Origin: Candidatus Alcium sp. F082
GTDB lineage: Bacteria; Bacteroidota; Bacteroidia; Bacteroidales; F082
Assembly: GCA_001543395.1 (NCBI GenBank)
Contig: LPNG01000002.1
Location: 1-64,000, forward strand
DNA length: 64,000 nucleotides
Direction: 5' to 3'
Part shown: positions 52,656-61,944 of the stretch, piece by piece
How positions within the stretch are numbered: position 1 is the first letter of the stretch
Layout of the letters: each line of letters opens with the position of its first letter
Program-made: the position numbers and the translations under genes
Notes under the pieces: generated by a model
What the model saw: only the letters and a program-made list of their open reading frames with translations
Told to the model about the DNA's origin: nothing
Databases searched by the model: none

Positions 52656-52661
52656 AAAGCA

Positions 52662-52724
52662 GGTTGCTGAGCCTGTCGAAGCACCGTCATTCTTTTGGTC
52701 GGCCCTTCGACGGGCTCAGGGACC
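52662..52724. repeat. palindromic repeat (family D), copy 1
   Basis: GCTGAGCCTGTCGAAGCACC at the left and GGCCCTTCGACGGGCTCAGG at the right form imperfect arms. Related sequences lie at 52959-53008 and 62005-62035. Confidence 0.75.
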
Positions 52725-52783
52725 TTAACTCATTTGTTCATAAAAATCTCTGCAAAGATGGCAATTTTTTGGAGAAAAATGCG

Positions 52784-52791
52784 TTACTTTG
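52784..52791 (+). promoter_or_regulatory. -7-like element of the small lipoprotein gene
   Basis: TTACTTTG is close to TAnnTTTG and is followed by CAGACC; the ATG lies 20 bases later. Confidence 0.45.
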
Positions 52792-52810
52792 CAGACCAAA
52801 TTTCATAGCT

Positions 52811-52942
52811 ATGAAGAAAAAACTTGCCATCGCCCTGTTAATCGCCTTTGTTTCAGGCATCGTCATGATGTCATGCAGGTCGAACAAGACTTGCCCTGCC
52901 TACGGCGAATCGCAAAAGTACATCAAGGAAACGCGTTATTAA
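52811..52942 (+). CDS. small putative lipoprotein
   Basis: A 43-residue peptide: a hydrophobic segment (LAIALLIAFVSGIVMMSC) followed by a cysteine suited to lipidation and a short tail (RSNKTCPAYGESQKYIKE). This is like the many tiny Bacteroidota lipoproteins of unknown function. The ATG at 52811 is preceded by a -7-like element; the longer upstream frame crosses a palindromic repeat and is not used. Confidence 0.65.
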   Translation: MKKKLAIALLIAFVSGIVMMSCRSNKTCPAYGESQKYIKETRY

Positions 52943-52958
52943 TACAGGTGTTGGGAGC

Positions 52959-53008
52959 GCGGCCCTTCGATGCTTCGACTGTGCTCAGCAACCGCAGGCT
53001 CAGGGACC
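52959..53008. repeat. palindromic repeat (family D), copy 2
   Basis: GCGGCCCTTCGATGCTTCG starts and GCAGGCTCAGGGACC ends this copy, which is more diverged than copy 1. It lies just upstream of the gene at 53023. Confidence 0.65.
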
Positions 53009-53022
53009 TGTGATACTATACC

Positions 53023-53820
53023 ATGACTGCCCTCAGACAACACTTCATACGCATCCTCATGCTCACGCTTTTCGGAGCGTGTCCTTTTTTGTTGTCAGCC
53101 CAAAACATCGACATACAGAGCGACGACGACAAGCCGCTCGAGGAGAAGCTGGTCTACAACCACCAGAACTCCTTCCATGTAGCCATGCACACCCAAGGGT
53201 TGGGCGCAGGCTTCAAGATCGGGCGGATCAGGAGCATCCATGTGACCCGAAACTGGGAGGCGCAAGTAGTCTCGTTGCGCTCGCTCAAGGAGCTGAAGAC
53301 ACTCAACATGTCGTCGTTCAACATGCGGCCTTTCGTGTATGGCAAGCTGAACTACGCCTACGTGGCCCGTTTCGGCTATGGCGAGGAGCGACGCATCTTC
53401 GGCAAGCCCTATTGGGGCGGCATCGAAACGCGCTGGACCTACGAGGCGGGGGCGTCGCTGGCCCTGCTCAAGCCTTACTATTACTATGTGAGCATTTACA
53501 AGCCGCTCGCCGACGGCACCTATTGGGAGACCTACGACGAGCAGACCTTCGACCATAAAGACGAATGGGTCGACATACTCGGTCGCTCAGCCTTCACCAA
53601 AGGTCTCGGCGAGATCAAGGTTTCGCCCGGAGTGCATGCCTCGCTGGGGCTCAGCTTCGACTTCGCCAAGTCACGCACCCAAGTGCAGGCCGTCAACATC
53701 GACGTGAAAGCCGAGTACTTTCCCTTGGGCGTCTCCATCATGGACTCGGAACGCAACAAGAAAGTGTTCATCACCTTCATGCTCTCCTACAACTGGGGCT
53801 CGCGCTTCAATAACTACTGA
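53023..53820 (+). CDS. putative outer membrane protein of unknown function
   Basis: A 265-residue exported protein with a signal peptide (about 1-27, ending near FLLSAQ). The rest has alternating hydrophobic and aromatic positions consistent with an outer-membrane beta-barrel, and ends near FITFMLSYNWGSRFNNY. I recognise no named family. A second ATG, 36 bases later, could also begin the signal peptide. It is transcribed alone, after a family D repeat. Confidence 0.65.
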   Translation: MTALRQHFIRILMLTLFGACPFLLSAQNIDIQSDDDKPLEEKLVYNHQNSFHVAMHTQGLGAGFKIGRIRSIHVTRNWEAQVVSLRSLKELKTLNMSSFNMRPFVYGKLNYAYVARFGYGEERRIFGKPYWGGIETRWTYEAGASLALLKPYYYYVSIYKPLADGTYWETYDEQTFDHKDEWVDILGRSAFTKGLGEIKVSPGVHASLGLSFDFAKSRTQVQAVNIDVKAEYFPLGVSIMDSERNKKVFITFMLSYNWGSRFNNY

Positions 53821-53890
53821 TAAATAATCAGTTACGAGAACCTTCGCTCACGGCTCGAAAAAAATCCGAAAAAAAAATCTCCGATTTTAG

Positions 53891-53919
53891 TTGCAGCATT
53901 CAAAAAAAGCGTATTTTTG
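53891..53919 (+). promoter_or_regulatory. promoter of tRNA-Gln
   Basis: TTG (53891-53893), 18 bases and TATTTTTG (53912-53919) precede the tRNA by 35 bases. Confidence 0.55.
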
Positions 53920-53954
53920 CAGCCGAAATCGAAGATTCAACGAAGTTAATTCAA

Positions 53955-54025
53955 TGTCCAATGGTGTAATGGCAGCACAACTGACTCTGGATCAGTTAGT
54001 CTAGGTTCGAATCCTGGTTGGACAA
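53955..54025 (+). tRNA. tRNA-Gln (anticodon CTG)
   Basis: The acceptor stem is TGTCCAA with TTGGACA. The anticodon arm ACTGA-CTCTGGA-TCAGT places CTG in the loop, which reads CAG glutamine codons. The T arm is CTAGG-TTCGAAT-CCTGG. The gene is 71 nt and the CCA end is not encoded. A terminator follows immediately. Confidence 0.93.
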
Positions 54026-54031
54026 CAAAAA

Positions 54032-54056
54032 AGCCGAACATTTGTTCGGCTTTTTT
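54032..54056 (+). terminator. intrinsic terminator after tRNA-Gln
   Basis: AGCCGAACA (54032-54040) pairs with TGTTCGGCT (54043-54051), followed by TTTTT. It is 19 bases from the udk stop on the other strand and may serve both. Confidence 0.88.
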
Positions 54057-54074
54057 CGTTTTGTCTCTCCCCTA

Positions 54075-54683
54075 TTATTTCCCCAGATGCATCTTGATTC
54101 GTGAGGCGAGGATGTCGACCACCACGGGGCTTGAGCCACGCGGCAGGATGATGTCGGCAGTGCGTTTGGTCGGCTCGATGAACTGCTGGTGCATGGGTTT
54201 CACGAAGGTCTGGTAGTGGCGCAACACGTCCTCCCATGTGCGGCCACGCTCGGCAATGTCGCGGCGGATGATACGCATCAGGCGCTCGTCGCCATCGGTA
54301 TCCACATACACCTTGATGTCCATGCGGTTGCGCAGCTCCTCTTGGGTCAGCACCATGATGCCTTCCACGATGATGACCTCGGTGGGATGCACATAGATGA
54401 CCTCCTGCGAACGGGCGCAGGTGACATAGGTGTAGATAGGCATCGGGATGGTCTCGCCCCGCTTCAGCCTATCGAGATGGTCGATGAGCAGATCCCACTC
54501 GATGGCGTCGGGGTGGTCGAAATTGATTTGCTTCTTTTCCTCAGGGGTCTTGTCGCCGTTGTCATAGTAATAGGCGTCCTGGGAAATGACTGATACTGAG
54601 TTCTCTGGCAATTGTCTAACCAGTTCCTTTACGACGGTGGTCTTACCCGAACCCGAGCCGCCGGCAATACCAATAACTAGCAT
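54075..54683 (-). CDS. udk: uridine kinase
   Basis: A 202-residue enzyme that phosphorylates uridine and cytidine in pyrimidine salvage. It has Walker A IGIAGGSGSGKTT at the N-terminus, VISQDAYYYDN near 34, NFDHPDAIEW near 55, and VIIVEGIMVL and a RRIIRRDIAERGR-type block (here MRIIRRDIAERGRTW) near 130. The ATG at 54683 is chosen because it begins the family's conserved start; the longer frame would overlap the divergent FMN-binding gene. Confidence 0.94.
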   Translation of the reverse strand: MLVIGIAGGSGSGKTTVVKELVRQLPENSVSVISQDAYYYDNGDKTPEEKKQINFDHPDAIEWDLLIDHLDRLKRGETIPMPIYTYVTCARSQEVIYVHPTEVIIVEGIMVLTQEELRNRMDIKVYVDTDGDERLMRIIRRDIAERGRTWEDVLRHYQTFVKPMHQQFIEPTKRTADIILPRGSSPVVVDILASRIKMHLGK

Positions 54684-54717
54684 AATTCCATGTTTTAGAA
54701 GCCACAAAGATAAGGAT

Positions 54718-54751
54718 TTTGTCGAATTTTTGGGTGTTTTGTGTATTTTTG
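54718..54751 (+). promoter_or_regulatory. promoter of the FMN-binding lipoprotein gene
   Basis: TTTG (54718-54721), 22 bases and TATTTTTG (54744-54751) fit the consensus; the ATG lies 24 bases later. Confidence 0.6.
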
Positions 54752-54775
54752 CACAAAAAATAAAAATCCACAAAG

Positions 54776-55267
54776 ATGAAAACACGACACCTTTTTGCAG
54801 GCTTGCTCATGCTGACCGCCGCCTTAGGGTTGAGCAGCTGTGGGCCCAAGCTGCCCGAACTACCCGTTGCGGATGTCAAACCCTATTTCGCCGATGCCGC
54901 CAAGACCAAGGCCATCGACACGGCTTTCTATGAAGTGAAAGACGCCAAAGGCAACAAATTGGGCACCGTATTGTATTCCTCGCCTTATTCCGACAACGTG
55001 AAAGGCTTCAACGGCCCCACTCCACTTCTAATCGCCTTGGATGCCGAAGGGCGCATCAAAGAGGTGGCCTTGCTGGAGAACCAGGAGACGCCCCGTTTCG
55101 CACAGCGCGTCGTTGAAGGCGGACTCTACGAAGCCTGGAAAGGCCTCACCGTCGACGAAGCCTTGAATCAGGACGTGGATGCCGTCAGTGGCGCCACCTA
55201 CACCTCCAACGGTGTGAAAAACAGCCTCGTGGCACGCCTGAAGGCCTACCAAAGACAGGTTAAATAA
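54776..55267 (+). CDS. FMN-binding domain lipoprotein
   Basis: A 163-residue protein. The signal sequence ends in LSSCG, a lipobox that predicts attachment to a membrane. The rest is an FMN-binding domain like those of RnfG/NqrC, with the SGATYTSNG segment near residue 140 that carries the threonine for covalent flavin attachment. No Rnf or Nqr genes are nearby, so it may act as an isolated electron-transfer flavoprotein. It is divergent from udk. Confidence 0.85.
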   Translation: MKTRHLFAGLLMLTAALGLSSCGPKLPELPVADVKPYFADAAKTKAIDTAFYEVKDAKGNKLGTVLYSSPYSDNVKGFNGPTPLLIALDAEGRIKEVALLENQETPRFAQRVVEGGLYEAWKGLTVDEALNQDVDAVSGATYTSNGVKNSLVARLKAYQRQVK

Positions 55268-55272
55268 TGCAT

Positions 55273-55302
55273 TGTAGAGACGTGCCATGGCGCGTCTCTA
55301 CG
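55273..55302. repeat. short palindromic repeat (family B), copy 2
   Basis: TGTAGAGACGTGCC pairs with GGCGCGTCTCTACG. It sits just after the FMN-binding gene and could end its transcript. Confidence 0.8.
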
Positions 55303-55354
55303 GTTTTGGTATGGTATTTGTATTTCATAGCTCAACATCAAAATGATATTGACT

Positions 55355-56023
55355 ATGAAAAAGACTATGTTAGCCCTATGCCTCCTCTTTGTGCTGTCGA
55401 TGACGGCCGAGGCACAAATGCGTCCACCTCGTTATCGCTATCGCCATCCTCACAGACGGACCATCGTAAGGCCCGAGCCACGAAACGTCCCTTGCATCTA
55501 CACCCCAAAGGGTGAGGTCAGAGTCCATGCCATCGCCGACTTAGGCATGTGGGATTGGGGCGCCGTGTTCATGCACGAGATTCCCTATCACTTCAGTGTG
55601 GGCGGCATGGTTGAATACCAACTTGGGAACATTACCAGCGTCGGACTGGGCGCCGAGTATTACTCGAGCTACGGCCAGCATTGCCGTCTGTTAGAGAACA
55701 TGCAGGAGACCTACCTCCACACCGTGCCCGTATATGCCAGCCTGAAGTTTGCAGCGCCCTATGTCCCCGTCAGCCCCTTTGTCGAAGGCCGCATCGGATT
55801 CTCGATCCCCGCAGGCCATGTGACGTGCTACGATGCCAATGGCGAGCATCGTTACATCTCGACGGGCTTGTACACCGCCGGTGGCATAGGCCTCAAGATA
55901 TACAAGGTCTATCTCAGCTGTGGCGTCTCCGTCATCGACGTCGTCGACAGCGAATTGGGCTTCAACGAGGGACGCAAGGATGTGATCACGGATTATTATG
56001 CGAGACTATCGTTCGCGTTCTGA
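55355..56023 (+). CDS. putative outer membrane beta-barrel protein
   Basis: A 222-residue protein with a signal peptide (MKKTMLALCLLFVLSMTAEA). A short arginine-rich stretch (RPPRYRYRHPHRR) follows, then a region of alternating hydrophobic and aromatic residues ending in ARLSFAF. The terminal phenylalanine and pattern suit a small outer-membrane barrel (OmpW/OmpA-like). I do not recognise the family. An ATG 12 bases upstream is also possible. It ends 30 bases before the family B repeat that separates it from rsmI. Confidence 0.7.
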   Translation: MKKTMLALCLLFVLSMTAEAQMRPPRYRYRHPHRRTIVRPEPRNVPCIYTPKGEVRVHAIADLGMWDWGAVFMHEIPYHFSVGGMVEYQLGNITSVGLGAEYYSSYGQHCRLLENMQETYLHTVPVYASLKFAAPYVPVSPFVEGRIGFSIPAGHVTCYDANGEHRYISTGLYTAGGIGLKIYKVYLSCGVSVIDVVDSELGFNEGRKDVITDYYARLSFAF

Positions 56024-56052
56024 TCTGAATAAACAATATGGGATATAAATAG

Positions 56053-56080
56053 GTAGAGACGGTGTGCACACCGTCTCTAC
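56053..56080. terminator. perfect palindrome (family B) between convergent genes
   Basis: GTAGAGACGGTGTG and CACACCGTCTCTAC are exact inverses and are followed by TGTTTTTATT. It lies between convergent genes ending at 56023 and 56086 and probably stops transcription from both. Confidence 0.8.
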
Positions 56081-56085
56081 TGTTT

Positions 56086-56790
56086 TTATTCGTCGTCTTC
56101 AGGCAGATCTGCCGAAGGCGCTGTAGTTCCTTCGAGCACGATGACGATCTCGCCCTTGATGTCTTTCTTGGAGAAATGCTCGATCACCTCGGCCAAGGTG
56201 CCGCGGGCGTTCTCTTCGTGGATCTTGGTCAGCTCGCGCGAGACGCAGACCTTACGCTCGGGTCCACACACCTCTGCCAGTTGCTGCAAGGTCTTCAGCA
56301 GGCGGAACGGCGACTCGTAAAGAATGGTCGTGTAGGGATAAGTGGCCACTGCCTGCAGCTTGGTCTGGCGGCCTTTCTTATGCGGCAGGAAGCCTTCGAA
56401 GATGAACTTCTCGGCCGGCAGCCCCGAGTTGACCAAAGCAGGCACGAAGGCCGTCGGTCCGGGCAGACACTCCACCTCGATGCCCCGCTTGACGCACTCG
56501 CGCACCAGCAGGAAACCCGGGTCGGAGATGGCGGGTGTGCCGGCATCGGTGACCAGGGCGAGGGTCTCTCCTGCCTGTATCCTGTCGGCCATGCGTTCCA
56601 CCACCTGATGCTCGTTGCGGATGTGGAAGGCCGTCATGGGCTTGCTGATGTCGAGATGCCGCAACAGGTTGCCCGAGGTGCGGGTGTCCTCGGCGAGGAT
56701 ACCGTCCACCTCCTTGAGGACACGGATGGCACGCAGGGTGATGTCCTCGAGGTTGCCTATGGGCGTCGGCACAAGATAGAGCTTCGACAT
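56086..56790 (-). CDS. rsmI: 16S rRNA (cytidine(1402)-2'-O)-methyltransferase
   Basis: A 234-residue SAM-dependent enzyme that methylates C1402 in 16S rRNA. It shows LYLVPTPIGNLEDITLRA at the start, LAEDTRTSGNLL near 32, ALVTDAGTPAISDPGFLLV near 79, LPGPTAFVPAL near 109 and FEGFLPHKKGRQ near 131. The C-terminal end is short and acidic. It lies eight bases downstream of the Glu/Pro-rich protein gene on the same strand, so they are probably co-transcribed. Confidence 0.95.
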   Translation of the reverse strand: MSKLYLVPTPIGNLEDITLRAIRVLKEVDGILAEDTRTSGNLLRHLDISKPMTAFHIRNEHQVVERMADRIQAGETLALVTDAGTPAISDPGFLLVRECVKRGIEVECLPGPTAFVPALVNSGLPAEKFIFEGFLPHKKGRQTKLQAVATYPYTTILYESPFRLLKTLQQLAEVCGPERKVCVSRELTKIHEENARGTLAEVIEHFSKKDIKGEIVIVLEGTTAPSADLPEDDE

Positions 56791-56798
56791 GGCTACGG

Positions 56799-57842
56799 TT
56801 ATTCAAACTTGTGGGAAACCAAGTCCTTGAGTTTCTGATAGGCTTCGTTGCTGCTGTTCCACTGCAACTCGATCTTCAGCTCGTTGAGATAAATCATGGC
56901 ACCGTTCAAGGTCTTCAGGTCGTTGAGGTTCTCGATGGACTTGTTGTATTTCTCCATGCTGCCGCCAAACAGTTCGTTGACGAACAAGAACTTGTCGTTG
57001 ATGCCGATGACCGACTTCAGGTCGCGGCCAGGGGCCTGCTGCAGCTTGGCGGCCAGTGAGTGGTCCTCGCCCATCATGCTCTCGCCCAACGAGAGCTCAA
57101 AGCTGGCGTCGTCTTGTCCGAAGAATCCCGACATGCCGTCCGACGACTGGCGCTCGATCTCTTCCCTCTCGGCCATTCGCTCGTCATCCATACGCGGCAT
57201 CACCAAGGGGTTGTCGGTCACCAGGTCTTCGCCATGCACGCGGTCGCGCTCGGGGATGTCCTCCTCTGGGATCTCCTCCATCACATGCACCACCTTGCCG
57301 TCTTTTTCGACCGTCTCGACCTTCGCCTCTGGCTCGGGTTCTGGCACCTCTTCGAAGCGGAGGAACACACCGAAATCGTCGCCCAAGGGACGCTCTTCCT
57401 CGACGGGAGCCACTTCGGGCTCGGGCTGAAGTGCAGGCGCTTCAAACACCGGAGTGGGAGCCACCACGGGTTCAGGCTCAACGACGGGCTCAGGTGTTGG
57501 CTCAACGACAGGTTCGAGGGCTGGCTCGGGTTCCGGCTCAGGTTCTGGTTCGAGCTCTGGTTCGGGCTCTGCCTCAGGTTGTTCCTCTTGCGTCATCCCG
57601 CCGAAGAGGCCAGCGATGTCATCGGCGTCGAAAGGAAGGTCTTCGTCGTCGGCCACTGCGCCCACGTTAACGGAGCATAACATATCGTAAAGGGTGTGGG
57701 TGCGGTTCATCAGCACATCCAAGTCGAGGAGTTCGAGGGGTTTCTCGTTTCTTAACAGGTAGTTAATTTGTTGGTATAACAAGCTGATTTCCTGCTTAAT
57801 AGAAACCAACTGTTCTTTTTGGCTCTCAAAAGTGTCGTTCAT
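56799..57842 (-). CDS. hypothetical protein with a Glu/Pro-rich linker
   Basis: A 347-residue acidic protein with no signal peptide. An N-terminal helical region (about 1-60) is followed by a long low-complexity linker (about 85-145) rich in EPEP and PEPV repeats. The C-terminal ~80 residues form a conserved domain with DLKSVIGINDKFLFVNELFG and YNKSIENLNDL, found in proteins of other Bacteroidota by my recollection. Function unknown. It is upstream of rsmI and divergent from tdk. Confidence 0.75.
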   Translation of the reverse strand: MNDTFESQKEQLVSIKQEISLLYQQINYLLRNEKPLELLDLDVLMNRTHTLYDMLCSVNVGAVADDEDLPFDADDIAGLFGGMTQEEQPEAEPEPELEPEPEPEPEPALEPVVEPTPEPVVEPEPVVAPTPVFEAPALQPEPEVAPVEEERPLGDDFGVFLRFEEVPEPEPEAKVETVEKDGKVVHVMEEIPEEDIPERDRVHGEDLVTDNPLVMPRMDDERMAEREEIERQSSDGMSGFFGQDDASFELSLGESMMGEDHSLAAKLQQAPGRDLKSVIGINDKFLFVNELFGGSMEKYNKSIENLNDLKTLNGAMIYLNELKIELQWNSSNEAYQKLKDLVSHKFE

Positions 57843-57899
57843 AAAAGATTTATCTCTAATTTTGGGTGCTAAATTACAAATAATCTAACTACCTTCGTT

Positions 57900-58508
57900 A
57901 TGTTTCTGGAAAAAGATTCACACAATAGGACTCAAGGTTGGATCGAGGTCATTTGCGGCTCCATGTTTTCGGGTAAGACCGAAGAGCTGATCCGTAGGTT
58001 GAAGCGTGCCAAAATCGCCAAGCTGAAGGTTGAGATCTTCAAGCCAGGTGTCGACACGCGCTACAGCGAGGAGGACGTGGTGTCGCACAACGCCACGGCC
58101 TTGCATTCCATCCCGGTGGAGAGTGCCAGTGAGATCCTTTTCTATGCCAACGACGTCGACGTGGTCGGCATCGACGAGGCCCAATTCCTCGACGACGAGC
58201 TGCCCAACGTGTGCCAGCAGCTGGCCAACCAAGGCGTGCGCGTCATCATAGCCGGTTTGGACATGGACTTCATGGGCAAGCCCTTCGGTCCCATGCCCAC
58301 GTTGATGGCCATCGCCGAAGACGTCACCAAGGTGCATGCCATCTGCGTGCGCTGCGGCAGTCCGGCGCAATACTCACACCGCACCATTGCGGGCGACAAA
58401 CTTGTGGTATTGGGAGAGACGGAAAGCTACGAGCCCCTATGCCGTGCCTGTTACCTGAAGGCCCAGCAGGAGCGGGAATCACTTCCCACGTCCTTGGATA
58501 ACGATTAA
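57900..58508 (+). CDS. tdk: thymidine kinase
   Basis: A 202-residue type II thymidine kinase that phosphorylates thymidine in salvage. It has the P-loop [14 protein letters not shown] near residue 24, [15 protein letters not shown] near 88, [12 protein letters not shown] near 116, and zinc-binding cysteine pairs (CVRCGSPA and CRACYLKA). Length is normal. The last 30 bases overlap the convergent sugar transferase gene. Confidence 0.95.
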   Translation: MFLEKDSHNRTQGWIEVICGSMFSGKTEELIRRLKRAKIAKLKVEIFKPGVDTRYSEEDVVSHNATALHSIPVESASEILFYANDVDVVGIDEAQFLDDELPNVCQQLANQGVRVIIAGLDMDFMGKPFGPMPTLMAIAEDVTKVHAICVRCGSPAQYSHRTIAGDKLVVLGETESYEPLCRACYLKAQQERESLPTSLDND

Positions 58509-59903
58509 CACCGTATAGATCAAAATCTTGATGTCGAGGGCGAGGCTGACGTTCTCGATATAAAGCACATCGTATTTCAGTCGCTCAATCATCTCCTCGA
58601 CATTCTCGGCATAGCCATATTTCACCTCACCCCAGCTGGTGATGCCAGGCTTCACCTTAAGCAGCAGGCGGTAATATGGGGCCGTCTCCATGATCTTGTC
58701 GATATAATACTGACGTTCGGGGCGGTAGCCCACCAGCGACATGTCGCCTTTCAGCACCGTCCAGAACTGCGGGATCTCGTCGAGGCGCACCTTACGCATG
58801 AACTTGCCGAACTTGGTGATGCGCGGGTCGTCGTCGCTCGAGAGCTGTGGCGTGCCTCCCGACTCGGCGTCGACACGCATGCTGCGGAACTTGGCCATCT
58901 TGAAAGGTTTGCCGCCCTTGCCGATGCGCTCCTGGACATAGAAAACAGGGCCTTTCGAGGTCGACTTCACGATGATGGCGCAGATCAAGAACACAGGCGA
59001 GAGGATGACCAAGGCCAAGATGGAGGCCACGATGTCGAAAGCGCGCTTCACCACCCGCTGCCAAATGGGCATCAGCTCGGGGGTGACCTGCACCAAAGGC
59101 GCCTGCCAGATGGCCGATTGCTTCACCGTGCCAAACACCAGGTCCTGCATGGCGGGGATGATCTTCACGTTGGCGTTGGTCGTGTCGACCACCGAGAGCA
59201 GCACCTTCATCGTCTCCACCTCAGAACGCTCGATGGCGATGATGATCTCCTCCACGTTTTTGTCTTTCACCACCTGGTCGATCTCGCGGTAGGAGCCCAA
59301 GCGGGGAAGATACTCCGCCAGCTTATATTCCGACTTGTCGTAAACATTCAGGAAGCCGATGAGGCGACGGCCCGAAGGCTTCACCTCTTCCTCGATCTCC
59401 TTGAAGATGGCGCAGGCATTGTCGTTGCTACCCACGATGAGGGTGTTGAACCCAATCTTCCTGCTGCGGATACGCGAAATCACCGTGGTGGTGATGATCA
59501 GTCGCGGGATATAGGTGATGAGGAACTGAAGCGTGAATAAGGCTATAAACGACTGATAATAAGACTTATAACTAACCACTTCATCATCCAAGATCACCAC
59601 AAAGAAGAGGACGACCACACCCAGCAGGGTGATGAAGAACGTCTGTCCCAACTCCTTCAGCCTCGATTTCTGGTAGACCTTCTCGTAGGCACCCGTCACG
59701 GCATGAAGCATAAGCCAGCAGATGGGGATGATGATGACACCGAGCCAGAAACTGGGCGTGACGAAAGAATGCGTGATACGGTCCCAATAATTGATATACA
59801 GGTCCTCGTGGGCCTTGCGGAAGAGATAAAACAACGTCCACGCCACGATGGAGGCAATCCAATCGACGACGAAATAGAGCGTGGCCAGTCTATTCTTGTT
59901 CAT
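58479..59903 (-). CDS. exopolysaccharide polyprenyl glycosylphosphotransferase
   Basis: A 474-residue membrane enzyme that loads a sugar phosphate onto undecaprenyl phosphate to begin polysaccharide assembly. Four hydrophobic helices lie in the first ~130 residues and a nucleotide-binding-like CoA-binding region in the middle ([14 protein letters not shown]). The C-terminal sugar transferase domain (about 285-470) has [48 protein letters not shown] and GYRPERQYY. It overlaps the lipoprotein gene upstream by four bases. The sugar is unknown. Confidence 0.9.
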   Translation of the reverse strand: MNKNRLATLYFVVDWIASIVAWTLFYLFRKAHEDLYINYWDRITHSFVTPSFWLGVIIIPICWLMLHAVTGAYEKVYQKSRLKELGQTFFITLLGVVVLFFVVILDDEVVSYKSYYQSFIALFTLQFLITYIPRLIITTTVISRIRSRKIGFNTLIVGSNDNACAIFKEIEEEVKPSGRRLIGFLNVYDKSEYKLAEYLPRLGSYREIDQVVKDKNVEEIIIAIERSEVETMKVLLSVVDTTNANVKIIPAMQDLVFGTVKQSAIWQAPLVQVTPELMPIWQRVVKRAFDIVASILALVILSPVFLICAIIVKSTSKGPVFYVQERIGKGGKPFKMAKFRSMRVDAESGGTPQLSSDDDPRITKFGKFMRKVRLDEIPQFWTVLKGDMSLVGYRPERQYYIDKIMETAPYYRLLLKVKPGITSWGEVKYGYAENVEEMIERLKYDVLYIENVSLALDIKILIYTVLIVIQGRGK

Positions 59904-60880
59904 AGGTTACGATAAAGCAGTTTCAGGTTATCGAAATAATAATAGCGAGGTTCGCTGATGGGATGGTATTCATGACCATAAGGCACGCCTCCATAAGTCA
60001 TGTAGTTGGCTGCCGTCAGGTCGGAAGTGAAATAAACCTTAAAATAGGGAGATGAAGCATAGTTATTCATCATCGGGCCGATGTTGATGTATATTTTGTT
60101 CCAACGCTGTGGTTTGTCATGTGTTTTGTCGGTAGGTGTCACTTTAACCAGTGGCTTGGTCTCCAACGTATAGTTTTCGTAATACTGCACGCCAACACAG
60201 AAGGTGTCGTTGCAGTTGTAGTCCATCTCCAGCAGGCAATACACGCCGTTGGTGCCTTTATAGAAGTCGAACTCGTCGGCGGTGGCCATCATAAAGTCGA
60301 GGGTGTCGGGCGGCAGCTCCACCTTACCCGACCAGAAGGAGTTGACTGAATGCCATGCCTCGTCGCCCGTGACGCGGCTGGCGCCGATGGTGCTATCACC
60401 CACAGGAAGCAGGGTGTTGGCATTCTCAAAGTCTTCCATCCATGCGATATTCGTTCCATTGTTGATGGGATAGTAACTCACCACGGGTTGCAGGTTGACG
60501 ATGCTGTCTTCGACCAGGTTCAGGTTCTCATACACCACACGCTGGTAAAAAGGATAACGGTCGCGCGCCGAGGAGCGTCCGTCGACTTTGATGCCGCCAT
60601 AGACCGTCACCTTATGGGGCCCTTTCTTCAAGACCGGGAAAGTGGCGGGGAGCTCATAGACGCCAATCAGCTGGTCGTCGATATGCACCCAGGCATCGGT
60701 GATCTTGCTGGTGTTGGCGCCAAAGACGAAATAGTTTTCGGGGTTGGGGTCCACCTCGATGGATTCAATATGGATATAGGCGGGCACCTTTTGCGGTCCT
60801 TCAAACTTCTTACACGAAGGCAAGGCTACGGCAAAAGCAAGGATAAGCAACAAGGTAAGACAGGTAAAGTTTCTTTTCAT
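59900..60880 (-). CDS. putative lipoprotein of unknown function
   Basis: A 326-residue protein with a lipoprotein signal (LPSCKK, about residue 23). The mature part begins with a beta-sandwich-like domain and a PEGA-like HKVTVYGGIK segment near 93. The remainder is beta-rich with the repeated YYPI and YYENY pattern and no recognised domain. It overlaps the sugar transferase gene by four bases, so both probably work in envelope or polysaccharide metabolism, but this is only context. Confidence 0.75.
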   Translation of the reverse strand: MKRNFTCLTLLLILAFAVALPSCKKFEGPQKVPAYIHIESIEVDPNPENYFVFGANTSKITDAWVHIDDQLIGVYELPATFPVLKKGPHKVTVYGGIKVDGRSSARDRYPFYQRVVYENLNLVEDSIVNLQPVVSYYPINNGTNIAWMEDFENANTLLPVGDSTIGASRVTGDEAWHSVNSFWSGKVELPPDTLDFMMATADEFDFYKGTNGVYCLLEMDYNCNDTFCVGVQYYENYTLETKPLVKVTPTDKTHDKPQRWNKIYINIGPMMNNYASSPYFKVYFTSDLTAANYMTYGGVPYGHEYHPISEPRYYYFDNLKLLYRNL

Positions 60881-60941
60881 ATCATCACTAGTCTTTTATT
60901 ATGGAACGAAATGTATCGGCTATTATTGTAACGTCACCACT

Positions 60942-61928
60942 TTATTTCTGCACTTTTGCGATGGAGGCGTCGACGGCGTCGAGGATACGGTAGGCCAGCT
61001 TCAGCACACCGATGCCGTCGTCGATGGTGACGGCGGGTGTGGCGTTGTGAACGATGGCGTCGTAGAAGCTCTCCAGCTCGGTCTTGATGGCATTGACGGG
61101 ATGGACCTCGGGCCTTTGGAACGTGATCTGCTTCTCGGTGCCGTCGCCCAAGGTGATGGTGGCCGAGAGCGGGTTGGTCTCGTCGACCGTGTCGTGGATG
61201 CGGGTGATCTCCGCCACCTTGTCGAGGAAATCAACGGTGATATAGGCGTCGCGCTGGAAGATACGGGTCTTGCGCATGTTCTTCATCGACAGGCGCGAGG
61301 CCGTCAGGTTGGCCACCGTGCCGTTTTCGAACTCGATGCGGACGTTGGTGATGTCGGGGGTGGGACTCACGATGCTGACACCATTGGCACTGATATGCTG
61401 CACGGGCGACTTCACGATGGTGAGCAAGATGTCGAGGTCGTGCACCATCAGATCGAGGACCACGGGCACGTCGGTGCCGCGCGGGTTGAACAGCGCCAGA
61501 CGGTGCGCCTCAACAAACAAAGGGTCTTTGATGAAAGGCTCGGCCGCGATGAAGGCGGGGTTGAACCGCTCCACATGGCCCACCTGCACCTTCACCCCAG
61601 CCTCATCGGCCAGCTTCTTCAGGGCGTTGGCCTCTTCGGGCGTTGCCACGATGGGCTTCTCGATGAAGACATGCTTGCGTTTCAGCAAGGCCTTCGATGC
61701 GCACTCAAAATGACGGATGGTGGGCGTGACGATGTCGACCACGTCGACGGCATCAATCAGAGCATCGATGGAGCCGAAGCTGCTGACGCCCGTTTCGGCT
61801 TCCACCTGCTTGGCGGTCTCCTCAGCCGGGTCATAAAAGCCCACCAAAACGTAATTCTCTATCTGTTTGATGCAGTTGATATGGATTTTTCCCAGATGCC
61901 CTGCACCTAAAACACCGATTTTCAGCAT
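60942..61928 (-). CDS. Gfo/Idh/MocA family NAD(P)-dependent oxidoreductase
   Basis: A 328-residue protein. The N-terminal Rossmann fold has GVLGAGHLGKIHINCIKQI (about 5-23), VDIVTPTIRHFE near 69 and KHVFIEKPIVATPEEAN near 91 (family EKP motif). The C-terminal domain includes GHVERFNPAF and MVHDLDILL with the catalytic aspartate/histidine region. Substrates of the family are sugars and their derivatives; this one is unknown. It has its own minus-strand promoter TATTTTTG at 61952-61945. Confidence 0.9.
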   Translation of the reverse strand: MLKIGVLGAGHLGKIHINCIKQIENYVLVGFYDPAEETAKQVEAETGVSSFGSIDALIDAVDVVDIVTPTIRHFECASKALLKRKHVFIEKPIVATPEEANALKKLADEAGVKVQVGHVERFNPAFIAAEPFIKDPLFVEAHRLALFNPRGTDVPVVLDLMVHDLDILLTIVKSPVQHISANGVSIVSPTPDITNVRIEFENGTVANLTASRLSMKNMRKTRIFQRDAYITVDFLDKVAEITRIHDTVDETNPLSATITLGDGTEKQITFQRPEVHPVNAIKTELESFYDAIVHNATPAVTIDDGIGVLKLAYRILDAVDASIAKVQK

Positions 61929-61944
61929 ATGAAAAAATTTTCCG

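Noticed and set aside
52664-52810. N-terminal extension of the small lipoprotein frame
   Set aside because: It translates a family D palindrome and lies upstream of the -7-like element.
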